DNA from: Pseudovirgaria hyperparasitica
Lineage: Eukaryota; Ascomycota; Dothideomycetes; Acrospermales; Acrospermaceae
Assembly (NCBI RefSeq): GCF_010093815.1
Contig: NW_022985551.1
Coordinates: 192,832-256,831 of the forward strand
DNA: 64,000 bases
Reading direction: 5' to 3'
In this document: positions 35,044-46,224 of the stretch, in pieces
Layout: the number at the start of each line of letters is the position of its first letter
Numbering within the stretch: position 1 is the stretch's first letter
Position numbers and translations under genes: made by a program
Notes under the pieces: model-generated
What the model was told of the DNA's origin: nothing
Databases searched by the model: none
Seen by the model: only the letters and a program-made list of their open reading frames with translations

Positions 35044-35683
35044 TATCGCCGGTGCTGGAGCTCAAAATTCGCAAACAAAATATCGGAATGAATACCCAAT
35101 GGCTCCTGAAGTATATATCTAGTCGAAGAGGCGAAGAGTCAATGACGTGGTGAGATGGTAAGATGAGATGCTGATTCGAATCTCGAAGTCCCACGTCCAT
35201 TCTCTTATACGAACACACATTCTCAGCCGTTAAGCTGAGGTACGGGCAAACCAGACCTCCGACCCCATAACATCCCAAAACGCGCCTAGCACTATTGTTG
35301 CAATGCGTAATATTCCAACAGAGTGAGACTGCGCCCACTAGCCATTGTCCTCTCACCGAACCGGTCAAGCCGTATCGGGTCGGACATATATACACGCTGA
35401 TTGGCTGTACACTTTCACAACTGCTCGTAAACAGCCTAGCTCCCCCATCAGAGCACATCTCCGTTCACGACGTCACGTGTAGTAAGCGAAAAATCAACGA
35501 TGCACTGCCTCACTAGTCGGACACGGGCGCGGTATACTTCTCGATCGGTATCATCACTTCTCACTTTATAACGGCCGGGGTGGGAGTTGCGCCGGCCCGG
35601 ACTCTTGTCACATACCACATACCGGGCCCTCGTCGTCTCTCCTTGCTTCAGGCAGCAAGCCACAAGGATCATCGGTGTCATTT

Positions 35684-35968
35684 TTAGAATCCTCTCTCGC
35701 ATATTGCGCTGCTTGAAGGCCTAGCGTGCTCACGATATGCCCTGGTGGTTGGCGGCACGATACTTCTTGGCAAGCCCTTCGATCCTTTGACGCGTGTGCA
35801 GCAATGGTTGAATGTACCCAGTGGAATGAATGGAAGCTTAATCTGCCGGACACGGAGCTTGAGATTCGGATCGTGGGCCGCCATTGATGCAAGGCTGAGT
35901 TTTGGGGCTGGTGCTGCTGCTCCTGATCCTAGGACTTCTATGGTGCTCAAGTTGGTTGTTTCGTTCAT
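35684..35968 (-). CDS. Possible small orphan ORF (weak)
   Basis: A 94-codon frame beginning MNETTNLSTIEVLGSG with an Ala/Pro segment, then basic sequence. No signal peptide, homology or splice support. Confidence 0.2.
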   Translation of the reverse strand: MNETTNLSTIEVLGSGAAAPAPKLSLASMAAHDPNLKLRVRQIKLPFIPLGTFNHCCTRVKGSKGLPRSIVPPTTRAYREHARPSSSAICERGF

Positions 35969-36660
35969 GGACACGTGATATAAGCGAGATGTCGGAGGTT
36001 TTTTTTGGAGGGTCGGGTATAATATGTACAGCCTACAGGATCATCTGAATGGGTTGAAGCCTCTGTTGGCTCGTATTGAAGTCAATTTGTTCCGCAAGCG
36101 TTGCCTCTTTTGGGCATAATTCGGGCGGAGGACTCGTGGAGTTATAGTGCCTACGTGTTCCTTGGCAACGGCCCCCGTATACCTAGACTATGGATATTTT
36201 CCCATGCTTGACTATCGTTCCATTTATCAGTTTGGCCTTGCCACTAACGCTCGTTCGCGCTGGTGATATAGTTGTTCGAGCAGCTTCGTACGGTTTGAGT
36301 GTCTGACGATAGTTCAATCTGGACGTTCCGCAATGCAGGCACTCGATCTGTAGACGTTCAACAGTACAATGCGTACATACAGGCAAGATTGCTTCCGTTT
36401 CAACCGTATTCTTCTGGCTTTGCGTGTCAGCAGCATACTACTGACTGGATTTCAAAAATACGGGGCTGGGCGTTGTCGACTAAATCTACCTTCGAAGCTG
36501 CAAAACTGTCCCAGAAGTGTATACACCGATAGTGCGTCGGTCTGGAAACTCACCAGTTCCTATGTTAATACGTCGTCGGTCCGTCCGTCGCTTTGGTTCT
36601 CGATATAACACTAGTCAACAAGCTGATGTACCAACGATTGCCAGCTATTATCAGATGAAT

Positions 36661-36810
36661 GTTTTCAATCTCAATCTTAATCTTATTCTCATTCTCAAAC
36701 TCATTCTCATTCTCATTCTCATTCTCATTTCCATTCTCGTTCTCGTTCTCATTCTTAAGCTCATCTTCATTTCCAGTCTCGTCCTCATTCTCATTCTCGT
36801 CGCACTCATT
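36661..36810. repeat. Imperfect (TTCTCA)n hexamer repeat
   Basis: About 150 bp of TTCTCA, TTCTCG and TTAATC-like variants. Read in any frame it makes only Ile/Leu or Asn/Glu low complexity. Confidence 0.85.
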
Positions 36811-36875
36811 ATTTTGATACAGCTGAAACCGAAACCGCCCGCACACCTGTGTTCCCATCTCAAGGACTTTGCATC

Positions 36876-37784
36876 TCAACTACCTTGTACGCCCCTCAAA
36901 TCGATCTTCATAATCACCTGGTCCTTGACCTTCCCATCACTGGACAAGGCGCCGACATGACCGTTGATGAAGCCCTGCATATGCTCTGCCAGTACCTCCA
37001 ACGCACCCTGAAAGTGCCAGCATCCGGTCGCCCCCGTGATCACCTTGTAGCTCGTACTTTTCTCCGGCGTGTCGTCGTGGGAGATCAGGTGTGCGCAGTG
37101 CTGGCTAGGGCCATGGCACGTCAGCATCACCTCTGGATTCACCAACGTCCACACCGCATGGGCGTTCTCTAGAGAAGGAGGACACTTCGTTAGCGGCAGG
37201 CTAGCAGGGACCAGCTCGGGTGCTGAGCTAGGGATAGGGAGGGGGCCGTTCTGGAGGGGGGGCGGGGGGGCAAATAGCGTAGGTACCGATGATGTTGCGT
37301 TTGAGCGACGCTTCGTAGTCGAGGTTGCGCTGGGCGAAGAATGGCGTGCGGTCGAATGGGTAGATCAATGTGCGCGGTGGGCCATACGCGCCCGCCGGCG
37401 GAGGCGGCGAATTGGCCGTGTGTGGATCGGACATGGGCTGGGGCTCTTAATGTCAATCGGGTAGCTAGCTAGGCAGTATGTAGCAGCAAGCCTCATACTA
37501 GTCGGAAGAAGAACAAGAAGAAGAGGTGGTGGGTTCGCGATACTTACGTGGTGGGCGATGATCGTGTACGGTTGAGGGGTGGATGGGTCGGGTGTGGCCT
37601 GTGGGCTCATGCTGTCGGTGGCTTGACGGGGAGAACTGGAGATGATGTGCTGCTGTTGGAGAGTCTCTTTGTCGGCAGAGCCATTTTGAGGTTCGTGTGT
37701 TTGTGTCACGGACGGTTCGTCTGAGGTTTTGTGGGCCGGACAGGGTTGGTGATTGGCATGTGTGCTGGTCTGCTGTACAGGCAT
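36876..37784 (-). CDS. Orphan-family protein B (with N-terminal extension)
   Basis: Three exons: 37784-37548, 37443-37287 and 37168-36876 (228 aa). The first exon is a Gln/Thr/Pro-rich extension. The second contains TLIYPFDRTPFFAQRNLDYEASLKRNII. Its phase-1 donor splits G|AG and leads into the family block NAHAVWTLVNPEVML, then CAHLISHDDTPEKSTSYKV, an ALEVLAEHMQGFINGHV helix and VKDQVIMKID. The last part pairs closely with protein D (LISHD/IISHD, SYKV/SYKI, ALEVLAE/ALQELLK, IMKID/IIRKID). The intron-1 acceptor (AAGAG) is weak, so translation could instead start at the ATG encoding MSDPHTANSPPPP in exon 2. Function unknown. Confidence 0.6.
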
Positions 37785-37963
37785 TATCCCGGACGCTACA
37801 AGGTGATTCCACGTGGTGATCGTAGGCTATATTACCACATCCATATTCACTTTAATCCTAATGTTCAACGAGCTATCGAGGAAGTGGTCAACCGTGAGTG
37901 AAGTGGCATTGGCTGAGTATAAAGCAGCTACCAAGTCTTCTGTAATACTTTGCGGGTTCCAGA

Positions 37964-38434
37964 TTAAGAAGACTGGTCTCCCGACTGGGATAGGGAAGTT
38001 GGGACTCTATATGACCCCCACAGCATGGCAATTGCATCAGCATGACTGTCGTTCTTGTCGCCTCTCTCGTGGTATCTGATATCCTCGCCTATCATGTTGT
38101 CGTAGATGGTGTCTACTGCATGCTGAATTTGCTCGAGCAGAGAGGCCAGAGCGGCTTCTTCACTGGCGGCCATACTGGGTGGGAGAATGAACATGTAGGT
38201 AGACTGCGATCGTGGATTGTCATGACCAGTCAGGTAAGCGCTGAACAGTGGTTCTCCCTTTTTACTACGCCCAACTACGATGGCAGGGTTAAGAATTATC
38301 AGGATGGCAGACGCCTGATCTATATGGGTCAGCACTGGATAGTCCGATCGATGGTAGTGGCTAAACAGCTTACCAAGAATCTTGTCCTTCAGAAGCTTTT
38401 GCATCTGCAGCTCCTCGAGTTCTGTCATGGTCAT
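37964..38434 (-). CDS. Small orphan-family protein C
   Basis: Two exons, 38434-38374 and 38319-37964 (138 aa). The 54-nt phase-1 intron splits G|AT after ...KLLKDKIL; it is in frame and stop-free, so a naive ORF reads through it. The block QASAILIILNPAIVV follows, then LFSAYLTGHDNPRSQSTYMF, a helix EAALASLLEQIQHAVDTIYDNM and an acidic, Ser-rich tail. Its placement, strand and intron match proteins B and D. No signal peptide or known domain. Confidence 0.6.
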   Translation of the reverse strand: MTMTELEELQMQKLLKDKILGKLFSHYHRSDYPVLTHIDQASAILIILNPAIVVGRSKKGEPLFSAYLTGHDNPRSQSTYMFILPPSMAASEEAALASLLEQIQHAVDTIYDNMIGEDIRYHERGDKNDSHADAIAMLWGSYRVPTSLSQSGDQSS

Positions 38435-39419
38435 GTTACCGGACCGGGATTCCGACCTGTCGTTGATGGTCTAGATACCGGTATCAAGTCACTATTTCTT
38501 GTCATGGCTCGTAGCTCACACTCACATCGATATGATTGTCGTCTTAGTATCCTCGAGAAGTGCAAGGCGTAAAGTAGCTGAGAGATATTAGCAGAAGTAG
38601 CAGAGTTGCCCAAAACTCTTGTCTCGAGATTGTACATGAGGTGAGGTAGACATGAGGTTCAAGCAAGCGTACTAACAGAAGCAAAGAGTCACAGAACACC
38701 GAAATAGCAGGCATGATTCACTTTTGAATCAGGCCAAACCTCATCAGAAAAGCTCAGCTTGAACAAGATTGACTAACCGAGTGAACAGTTACATTATGGT
38801 AATGAGTAACAGTGTCCTAGCAAAATGCTTCCATTCATGTTAGGTGTATATCTTAAGTTGGCAAAGTACCAGAGATCGCACGCGCAGTCAATAGTGGCAG
38901 TAGGCAAATTCTCACATCTTATGACTACTTCACAACGTGATCGTCGTGGTGACTTCGCTCTTTTGGACTATTATATATCGATACAACTCATATACCTTGT
39001 TGGATCAATCAGGGCATCATCATCATCTAATTCTCTCTAGCAGCCGATGGACGTGAAGTCCAGGAAGAGACAACAGGTACACTGTAATATGCTAGGTCGG
39101 CTCTAGTTCACTGAGAGATATGAGGCCACGACCATGAATGGACAAAATAGGAGAAGAAGTAAAGTTGAAATTCTGTACCAGCTCCTGACGAACGTTGCAC
39201 CGCAGTCCTTGGGTTGGGCGCATAGATTGCTGCATTACGGATGTGTATGGATCGCATGCTAACGTCAAGACTTGGTGGAACTGGTTATGGTAGAACATAT
39301 GCCATTCTCGCGTTAAAGGATATTGCACGTGGGAAATCTCCGTATCTGTCAAGCTAGAGAACCTCCAATATTCCTCACCTCCACGTCCAGAGCCTGGTTT
39401 AATATGGTCAGAGTATACG
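38435..39419. other. Gap between family members C and D
   Basis: Contains one minus-strand frame (39092-39352) with plausible composition (REWHMFYHNQFHQVL, LRCNVRQELVQNFNF) but no ATG. Through a GTGAGG donor it could join upstream sequence near 39385. It may be a remnant or an unmodelled exon; I could not place it in a gene. Confidence 0.3.
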
Positions 39420-39826
39420 CTACTTTGACTCCTGTGTCGTGGTGCGATAGTCTATCTTGCGAATTATAGTTCTATTCAGGTCCTCTTTGGATAGATCTGC
39501 CATTTTGGTATTCAGCGCGGTCTGAACGATCTTCAAGAGCTCCTGTAAAGCGCGATCGAAGTTCAAGCCATAAGCAGTGAGAAGGATCTTGTAGCTCAAC
39601 GATGATGCGGCTGGACCGTCATGCGAGATTATAGAAGCGGCACAACTAACGTGCTTATTGCGAGAAGCACTTTCGCTGACGATGATGGCAGCATGGGGAA
39701 TAGCCCATAGTGCGTAGGCGGTTTCTACATTGGTTAGTATGAGGATGAGACAAACTGCAATAGATCCTCACCTAGAATGTGACGCTTGAGACATTCAAGC
39801 TCGGAGAAAACGTGTGTGCAGCTCAT
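39420..39826 (-). CDS. Small orphan-family protein D
   Basis: Two exons, 39826-39772 and 39724-39420 (119 aa), 47-nt intron (GTGAGG...GTAG), phase 1, splitting G|AA after CLKRHIL. Both coding exons are short. The family block is TAYALWAIPHAAIIV, followed by CAASIISHDGPAASSLSYKI, FDRALQELLKIVQTALNTKM and TIIRKID. It is the closest match to protein B in this window. No signal peptide, no recognised domain. Confidence 0.6.
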
Positions 39827-41933
39827 GTTGGCGACAAAGAATACGTGCTGTGGTTGATTCGGCTAGTATAATAAGTTATGGCGGTTTCCTTTCGTACCCA
39901 TATCATGTAGGGTGTTAACTTGGTGTCGTGGAGCATGCGGTAAGGATGAGAACTCTTCTCTTCTTTGTCATGTCTACCCATCTTATGCTTCACAAAGTTG
40001 CGCGTGAATCGCACTTTTCACTGATGAAAAGTGCTGCCAACACCCTCGAGAGATTATTCAGACGTCTTTGCAAACACAAGTTGTAATAAGCCCAACAAGA
40101 GACTCAGCAAGTCTCTCTGATGCAAAGAATCTCGAACTTGCGCCACTCTGACACTTGTCCGAAATTCAAGAATTCAGTCCTGTAACATGACTACGAGACA
40201 TGTATAGAAGCATGGATGCAGACCAAGTGCCATTTTGGTAACAGCTACATGTGAATCGCTTTATGAAACAGGGGCCATATATATTGTTGCTGAGACAGCT
40301 TTCGGACCGTAGTGAGGTGAAATCTAATGCATAAGAGCAAAGAACTCAGTCCCAGGGTCCGACATTGTTTATCGGTAGTTCTTTATATATCACAACGAGC
40401 TAGTACACATACCTGATCGACTTGCAGATCGGCTTCTTCCCGGCAGATTCCTCTTATGACACGTGGTAGCATGCATGCGGGTAATCCAAAATGTTTAATT
40501 GATGGATATGTATAGTCCGAACTGTACATTTTAGCACCGAAAGGCCGTCAGTATGAGAGGCTTGCTAGAGAAATACGAGACGCCACATCTGTGTTAGATC
40601 GTCAGCTGAGAGTTGGGACAATGTTGCACTAAAATCTGATAGAGATCTGGATTCTCATGTTCAAGACGAGGTTTGGCTATGCTGTGGTGTGCTGGTCAGC
40701 AAAGCATTATGTTCTGCAGTGTAGACTAGCAACCAGGTCCTGTGTAGAAAGATGTCAAGTGAGAGGCTGAGAAAATATTAAACAAACAGCGTCAAAAGAG
40801 GTGGAACATTTACTTTGACTCTCGTTGCATATATTCCAGCATCACAGTGTATATTTGCACTGTGCTCTTTATGATGAATGGCAACATCAAATCGGTAGAA
40901 GGTGAACAGATGATGTTGAAGCTAGCCAATCTCGGCTTGAGAATAATTAATGCTGTACGATCTTGTCCCAATCAGGAAATTGGGAAGACACGTGATGTTG
41001 TCCCTCCATTTCCCCTCGATCCAAGGGTTGTCATCGGACCGAACCGCATGCAAGACGCAACTGTTCATGCGAAATAAGGACGGGGTATAGAATACGTTGA
41101 CCACGACCGAAATGTTATTCCAAAGACCGCATCGAGCTGGAACTTCCGCAGATTCTGCATCCACGAGTGGAGTCGCATCTTTCTATTCCCTGGATGATGT
41201 GCAGAAGCGAGAAAGCGGCAACCCAGCAGCATCCCCTTGAATACGCCACATTCCCGCAACAAGGAAGTCCATTACAACATCAAAGCTTGAATGCCGGACC
41301 TGCTTACGCGTAGAATGATAGCGGCCTGCCTGTACAGTGTCTTATCAACCCGGTGGTCCATACCTTCGGAATCGGCTTATTTGCCATGTGCCGTGTAGAC
41401 CAGATTCCCAGGCTGCGCAGGTGACCATCCAGGAATCACTACTCGCAAATTGCATCCCCTGCGGACTGTATCTATGGGTGTAACTACAAAACTTTGTGAC
41501 AGATTACATGTTGCCCAGACACCAAGTTCACTTGTGTGTTAGCGCAAAATGAGACGTCTACACTGGCTATGGATGCAATTTTAGCCTTTTCCCGTTCGAT
41601 ATAAGCTTCGACCTTGACTTCGCGGAATGCTAGTAGGATTTTCGCCCATTTTTGGTAAATTAATGATATGCGCCGCACGGGAGACATTCCTCAAGGCCGA
41701 TGACGGGACCGTAAACCTGGCAATTGATATACCCTGATCAACGGTCAGCTTGCCTGACTTGTTACGCAGTTTCGTACCGCGAATACGGTCTGCCAGTCAC
41801 TTGGCTAGTGACACCACCCATACTGTAGCAGCTCAAAACTAGAGACTGCCCGCATGGCTTCTAGTCTTAGCGTTGTTGACCTCTTGGATTTAGCTCAATC
41901 GACCTCATCGCACGCGCATCTATATCGCGCAAG
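39827..41933. other. 2.1-kb region without a supported gene
   Basis: Several short frames exist on both strands (e.g. 40847-41077 plus, 41065-41262 minus, 41596-41810 minus), but none has splice support, a signal peptide or a recognised motif. The right end carries the laccase promoter. Confidence 0.4.
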
Positions 41934-44020
41934 ATGAAGTGGTCACCGTTCGTTCTGTTCACATCGGCTGCGATTGCCATTGCTCCGCAGTCCGAGACTA
42001 ATGGAGAATCTGATCTTGGTACTTTGGACCTGACCTGGCGACCTTGCGTAGGAGACAATGTATGTAACACATCACACACGAAATGGGCCGAATACCTGTG
42101 ATAACCCTATCAACAGCCGAATTCGGTATGTAATCAGCTACTGGACTGGGCTCCAGACAGATGGGACGATCTGCTGCACGAGGTCAAGCCAAGCAAAGAA
42201 CGTCATTACACATTCGATATCACGAGGGGATTCCTCTCGCCCGATGGAGTCAACAGCAGCGTCATCATGGTCAATGGAGGCTTTCCAGGTCCAACGATTG
42301 AGGCCAATGAGGGTGACACATTCGTGATCGAGGTTAACAACAATGCAAACGTTCCAACATCTATCCACTGGCACGGACTGTTCCAGAAGCAGACGCCCTT
42401 CATGGACGGCGTACCCTCTATTGGACAGTGTCCTATCCCTCCTGGCGCTTCCTTTACCTATCGATTCAAAGCGGATCGAGTAGGCACCAGCTGGTGGCAT
42501 TCGCATTATCAAGGACAGACTGTTGCTGGCCTTTTTGGTCCAATGATCATCCATGGGTATGTGCAAGTTATAATATCGTCACGTAATGTTTCACTAAAGA
42601 ATCAGGCCGCCGCTATTCAGATACGACATTGATGTTGGTCCTGTGATGCTAGTCAGTCCTTAACCTGTCTTTTTCATGCCTAAATGGGGTTCTAACGAGA
42701 TGTAGCACGATCGATGGCACATTGATTACGAAGACCTCAATGACGAAACTCTCAAAGCAAATCCTGTCCAGAGTGACAGTAATCTCATCAACGGCAAGAT
42801 GTAACGTTTCTATCTATTACACGTATGAGCTAATCAACATTGCTGACGCAACCAGGGACTACAACTGTTCACTGGTAACTGATGGCGCTGCGTGCTTCCC
42901 GGATGCTGGATTCTCAAAGTTTAGATTCAAGTCAGGCAAGACGCATCTACTGCGCCTTATCAATCCAGGAGCCGATGGACTTCAACACTTCACCATAGAC
43001 GACCACAAGCTCACTGTTGTATCAGTCGACTACACGCCGATCGAGCCGTTTGAAACTGATGTAGTGTCTCTTGCCCCTGGTCAAAGAACTGAAGTCCTCG
43101 TCAAAGCTGTCGGAAAACCAAGTGATAGCTACTGGCTGCGCTCCGATATCGACCCTTCTAATCCACAAAATTCGGATCCCACAGCGTCCGTATGTGGCGT
43201 AGGTTCACGTCAGCCGCACGCAAAGGCTATCGTCTACTATGAGAAAGCAGACTGCAAGAAGTATCCTACAACGCAAGCGACCAAATACACAACAACAGCG
43301 CGCTGCGGTACTTTTCCGCTCGATAAGACAGTTCCACTAATTCCTGAAGCCCCTCCCACCACGCCTGAAACCGAAGTCACTGTCGACATGACAATCATGG
43401 CCAATGCATCTGGCGTCTTCATATGGTCTCTCAATAATCACACTTTCCGAGCTAACATGAACTCCGCATCTCTCGCTCAGTCTACTGCGCCTACATTCAA
43501 ATTCTCCGACATTGACCCCTTAGCTAACATCTATAATCTCGGGTCGAATAAGACGGCGCGCATTCTGCTCTACAACATCTTCGCGGCCCCGCATCCTATG
43601 CATTTGCACGGTCACGATTTCTACGTTCTTGCGGACGGTGCTGGCGTCTGGGATGGCACCGTGACGAACGCAGCGAATCCCATTCGGAGGGACACACATC
43701 AGTTGCTCCCCAGCCCTGATGGCGGTGTAACGCCAGGGTATACCGTCATCGAGATGGTGTTGGACAATCCGGGAATCTGGCCGTTACACTGCCATGTCTC
43801 ACAGTACGTTCTGACCCATCGAAAGACACGAAACTGAAGAAGTGAAACTGTGCTAAAAATTTGATGCAGACATCTGACCGGTGGAATGATGCTCGAAGTT
43901 GCGTATGGGAAGAGTACGATCGAGACATATAAGGTCCCGGCGGCCATCACGGACGTGTGTGAGGAGTGGAACTTGTGGCGCATGACGAATGTCGTTGACC
44001 AGCCTGACTCCGGGCTATGA
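41934..44020 (+). CDS. Secreted laccase (multicopper oxidase)
   Basis: Six exons: 41934-42059, 42117-42556, 42606-42651, 42706-42800, 42856-43803, 43870-44020 (601 aa). Laccases oxidise phenols with reduction of oxygen to water. The signal peptide is MKWSPFVLFTSAAIAIA. All four copper signatures are present: HWHGLFQKQTPFMDG, HSHYQGQTVAGLFGPM, HPMHLHGHDF and HCHVSQHLTGGM. Counting from the Cys of HCH, the T1 axial position is Met, which is usually linked to lower redox potential. The exon 2 join (GDN to PNSVCNQLLDW) is phase 0. Intron 3 has a less common GTCAGT donor. Roles in pigment formation, phenol detoxification or lignin attack are all possible. Confidence 0.93.
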
Positions 44021-44091
44021 TTCTTGTTCAAATTTTGTTGCCTGAATCTCTGATAGAGAAGAATACAATAATTAATATTTTTCTTTGAGCA

Positions 44092-44892
44092 TCAAAGATC
44101 CAGCATTCTCGCCTCTAGACTCTCCTTGCCTTCTGCTTCCGTAATCCCGTTCTCCAACCTGACAATACTCTCAACCTCCTCTCTGAAACCCCACTCTTTC
44201 TCCTCCTGATCTGGCACCCGCCTTAAAAAAGCTCTTAATGCGTCGCCAAACCACTCCTCTCTCCTCTCTCTATTCTCGATCTTCGCAACAATAGCAACTA
44301 TAAGACTATACACCCACTCCCAATCCTCACTTTCTCTAAACATCCATTGCAGCACACTCACCAAGACCCGCGCATCCTCATCAGTCGGTGCATGCGCAAG
44401 CCTGACCACATCCTCATCCTTTCCTACTCCAACACTCCCGTCGTCGACACGAGAGGCGCAAACCGGCGCACCGCCATTCAACAGCCCCAACAGCAACTGA
44501 CTAGTAGGATACGCCACGGGCCAATTTGGATCTTGGAGCCAGGCAAGGAGGCCATCTCGACTGTCTATTTCGGGTGCGCTGCTCTGAGCGGAGTAGTGTG
44601 TTGGCGGAAAGAGAATCAGGGGCGTCCATGTTGCAGCGGGGAGTGTGGTGAGGTTTTTGATAGCGGCGATGTCGTGTTTATCCTTGGGCACGAGGTGGGT
44701 ATTCTGTGGACGTGGGAGGCTAGGGGTTTTGTGTTCTTCGGGAGGTTTCATGGCTTCTATTGGGAAGGACTTCGTAGGTGCGTGGAGAATTGAGGGGCTA
44801 TGAAGGTATGTTTTTGTGGAACGGAGGGTATTCGTTGATTGGATGCTGTAATTGATATTTCTAGATCTGGAGAGTATACGAGAGGTATACAT
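44092..44892 (-). CDS. DUF5071-like protein
   Basis: Single exon, 266 aa. A block at about residues 66-135 (LVPKDKHDIAAIKNL ... LLAWLQDPNWPVAYPTSQLLLGLL) resembles the DUF5071 domain of bacteria and fungi, a small HEAT-like helical domain of unknown role. The following half is helical and acidic (VLVSVLQWMFRESEDWEWVYSLIVAIVAKI). Translation from the first ATG gives a basic, Ser/Arg/Thr-rich N-terminus that could be a mitochondrial presequence; an alternative start is MKPPEEHKTP at residue 48. The gene is convergent with the laccase, with 71 bp between the stops. Confidence 0.75.
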   Translation of the reverse strand: MYTSRILSRSRNINYSIQSTNTLRSTKTYLHSPSILHAPTKSFPIEAMKPPEEHKTPSLPRPQNTHLVPKDKHDIAAIKNLTTLPAATWTPLILFPPTHYSAQSSAPEIDSRDGLLAWLQDPNWPVAYPTSQLLLGLLNGGAPVCASRVDDGSVGVGKDEDVVRLAHAPTDEDARVLVSVLQWMFRESEDWEWVYSLIVAIVAKIENRERREEWFGDALRAFLRRVPDQEEKEWGFREEVESIVRLENGITEAEGKESLEARMLDL

Positions 44893-45160
44893 GCTTGTAA
44901 TTCCATGTTGTCATGTGTGTGAGTCGACGCTGTGGCGGTGCACTTCTAGATGTACGAATCTGAGAATCCGGATCGTAGGACTGATTAGTTAATTAGACCT
45001 CGCTTAACCGAATGGATCCATCGCACATTTGGGTCTTCCCTTACCGTTGAATAACTATCATTGCCGAATTCAAGATGCCTCCTGTCTCTCCATGGTCTCA
45101 AAACTTCTTCCAAACCTAAAATCAGAAGATTATAACCTTACTGTCGGTTTTATGTCACGT

Positions 45161-45248
45161 GGCTTGATGGTCTAGTGGTATGATTCGCGCTTAGGGTAAA
45201 CCCTGGGTTGATTGCGCGAGGTCCCGGGTTCGACTCCCGGTTAAGCCC
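45161..45248 (+). tRNA. tRNA-Pro(AGG) with a short intron
   Basis: The acceptor stem GGCTTGA pairs with TTAAGCC (one G-T). The T arm is CCGGG-TTCGACT-CCCGG. The anticodon stem CGCGC/GCGCG encloses loop TTAGGG...T with anticodon AGG. A 16-nt intron (45197-45212) sits one base 3' of the anticodon, the canonical position. Confidence 0.9.
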
Positions 45249-46224
45249 AATTCTATGCTCTTTTGCTTCTGATTGAGTGATTTCCCGTGATTGGGGGTGC
45301 TGGTGCTCTTTTTTTTGGTACGCAAATGTCTGTGTTTTCGATCTAACATGATATAAAGGTGCGAGTGGACCGTGCACGGGCTAGCGTCTCACTAGTGCCG
45401 TAGGACCGACTCCACATTCAAAGCACCGAACGATGCACGGAAGTTTTTCTATTGAAGAACTCTATATAGTAGTATGAGGCAAGTCCCCAGGATTGTGAGG
45501 GACCGTATTGTGAATCACAAGCTATACGGTTCCCAAGTTCTCAACAGAATCCGAGTCCGTGAGACATGACGAATCGTGTCATAGTAGCGATCGCCTAGCT
45601 GGCGGTCAGGTACTTTTTCGATATCGTTTATCCCATCATCATCATCGTTAAATCTTCTCTCTTTATTCGAATGCAAAGAATGAGGAGTCCAAACATCCAC
45701 TCAGATCCTCCGGCTCACTCGCGCCCCGAACGAAATCGACTCCTGTTCATGCTCTGGGCATAGACATGGTTCTCATTCTCGCCTGGGGGGCTAGTGCGGC
45801 AAAAGTTATGAATGCATGGTCGTCCGTAAGTCACGAAATCTCTATGCCTCGGAGATGCCCTTCCATGGCGGTGATACAAATGCCTCCCTATATATATATG
45901 CTCAAAAGTGTAGTCATGACTCGTGTTGTAGAAGAGATGGTAGGCAAAACGAAGATTAAAACATGATATACTCGGTCTATGAAGAATCTTGCATGATTCT
46001 GATACATCCGTGAGACGTACTAGATCCAGTCTTGTTACTAACAATGCTAGCTTTCTGTTTGGACAAAGCTATCGAGCCCGGGAATTCGCATTGTTGTCAA
46101 TCTCAACTACGCCAGTAGTTGCCCATCCTCTCACTCGTCTCTATACTTCCCATCTTGATAGACCCAAAGTCCGAGGCTCTCACCATAGGAGTTAAGATTT
46201 TCTCCTCGTCTCATATAGGATATA
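45249..46224. other. Intergenic region
   Basis: A T-run near 45309 may be the Pol III terminator region downstream of the tRNA. No other feature is supported. Confidence 0.4.

Larger units (their letters stand above)
35044..36875. other. Intergenic region with a TTCTCA-type repeat
   Basis: About 1.8 kb. Apart from the weak ORF at 35684-35968 and the hexamer repeat near 36661-36810, nothing is supported. Confidence 0.4.

Noticed and set aside
41065-41262. Possible fifth member of the orphan family
   Set aside because: No G|A phase-1 intron, no 15-residue block and no helix pattern could be found in any frame.
41596-41810. Stop-free minus-strand stretch (RIRGTKLRNKSGKLT...) upstream of the laccase
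   Set aside because: About 70 codons without a proper start, splice sites or homology; could be chance.
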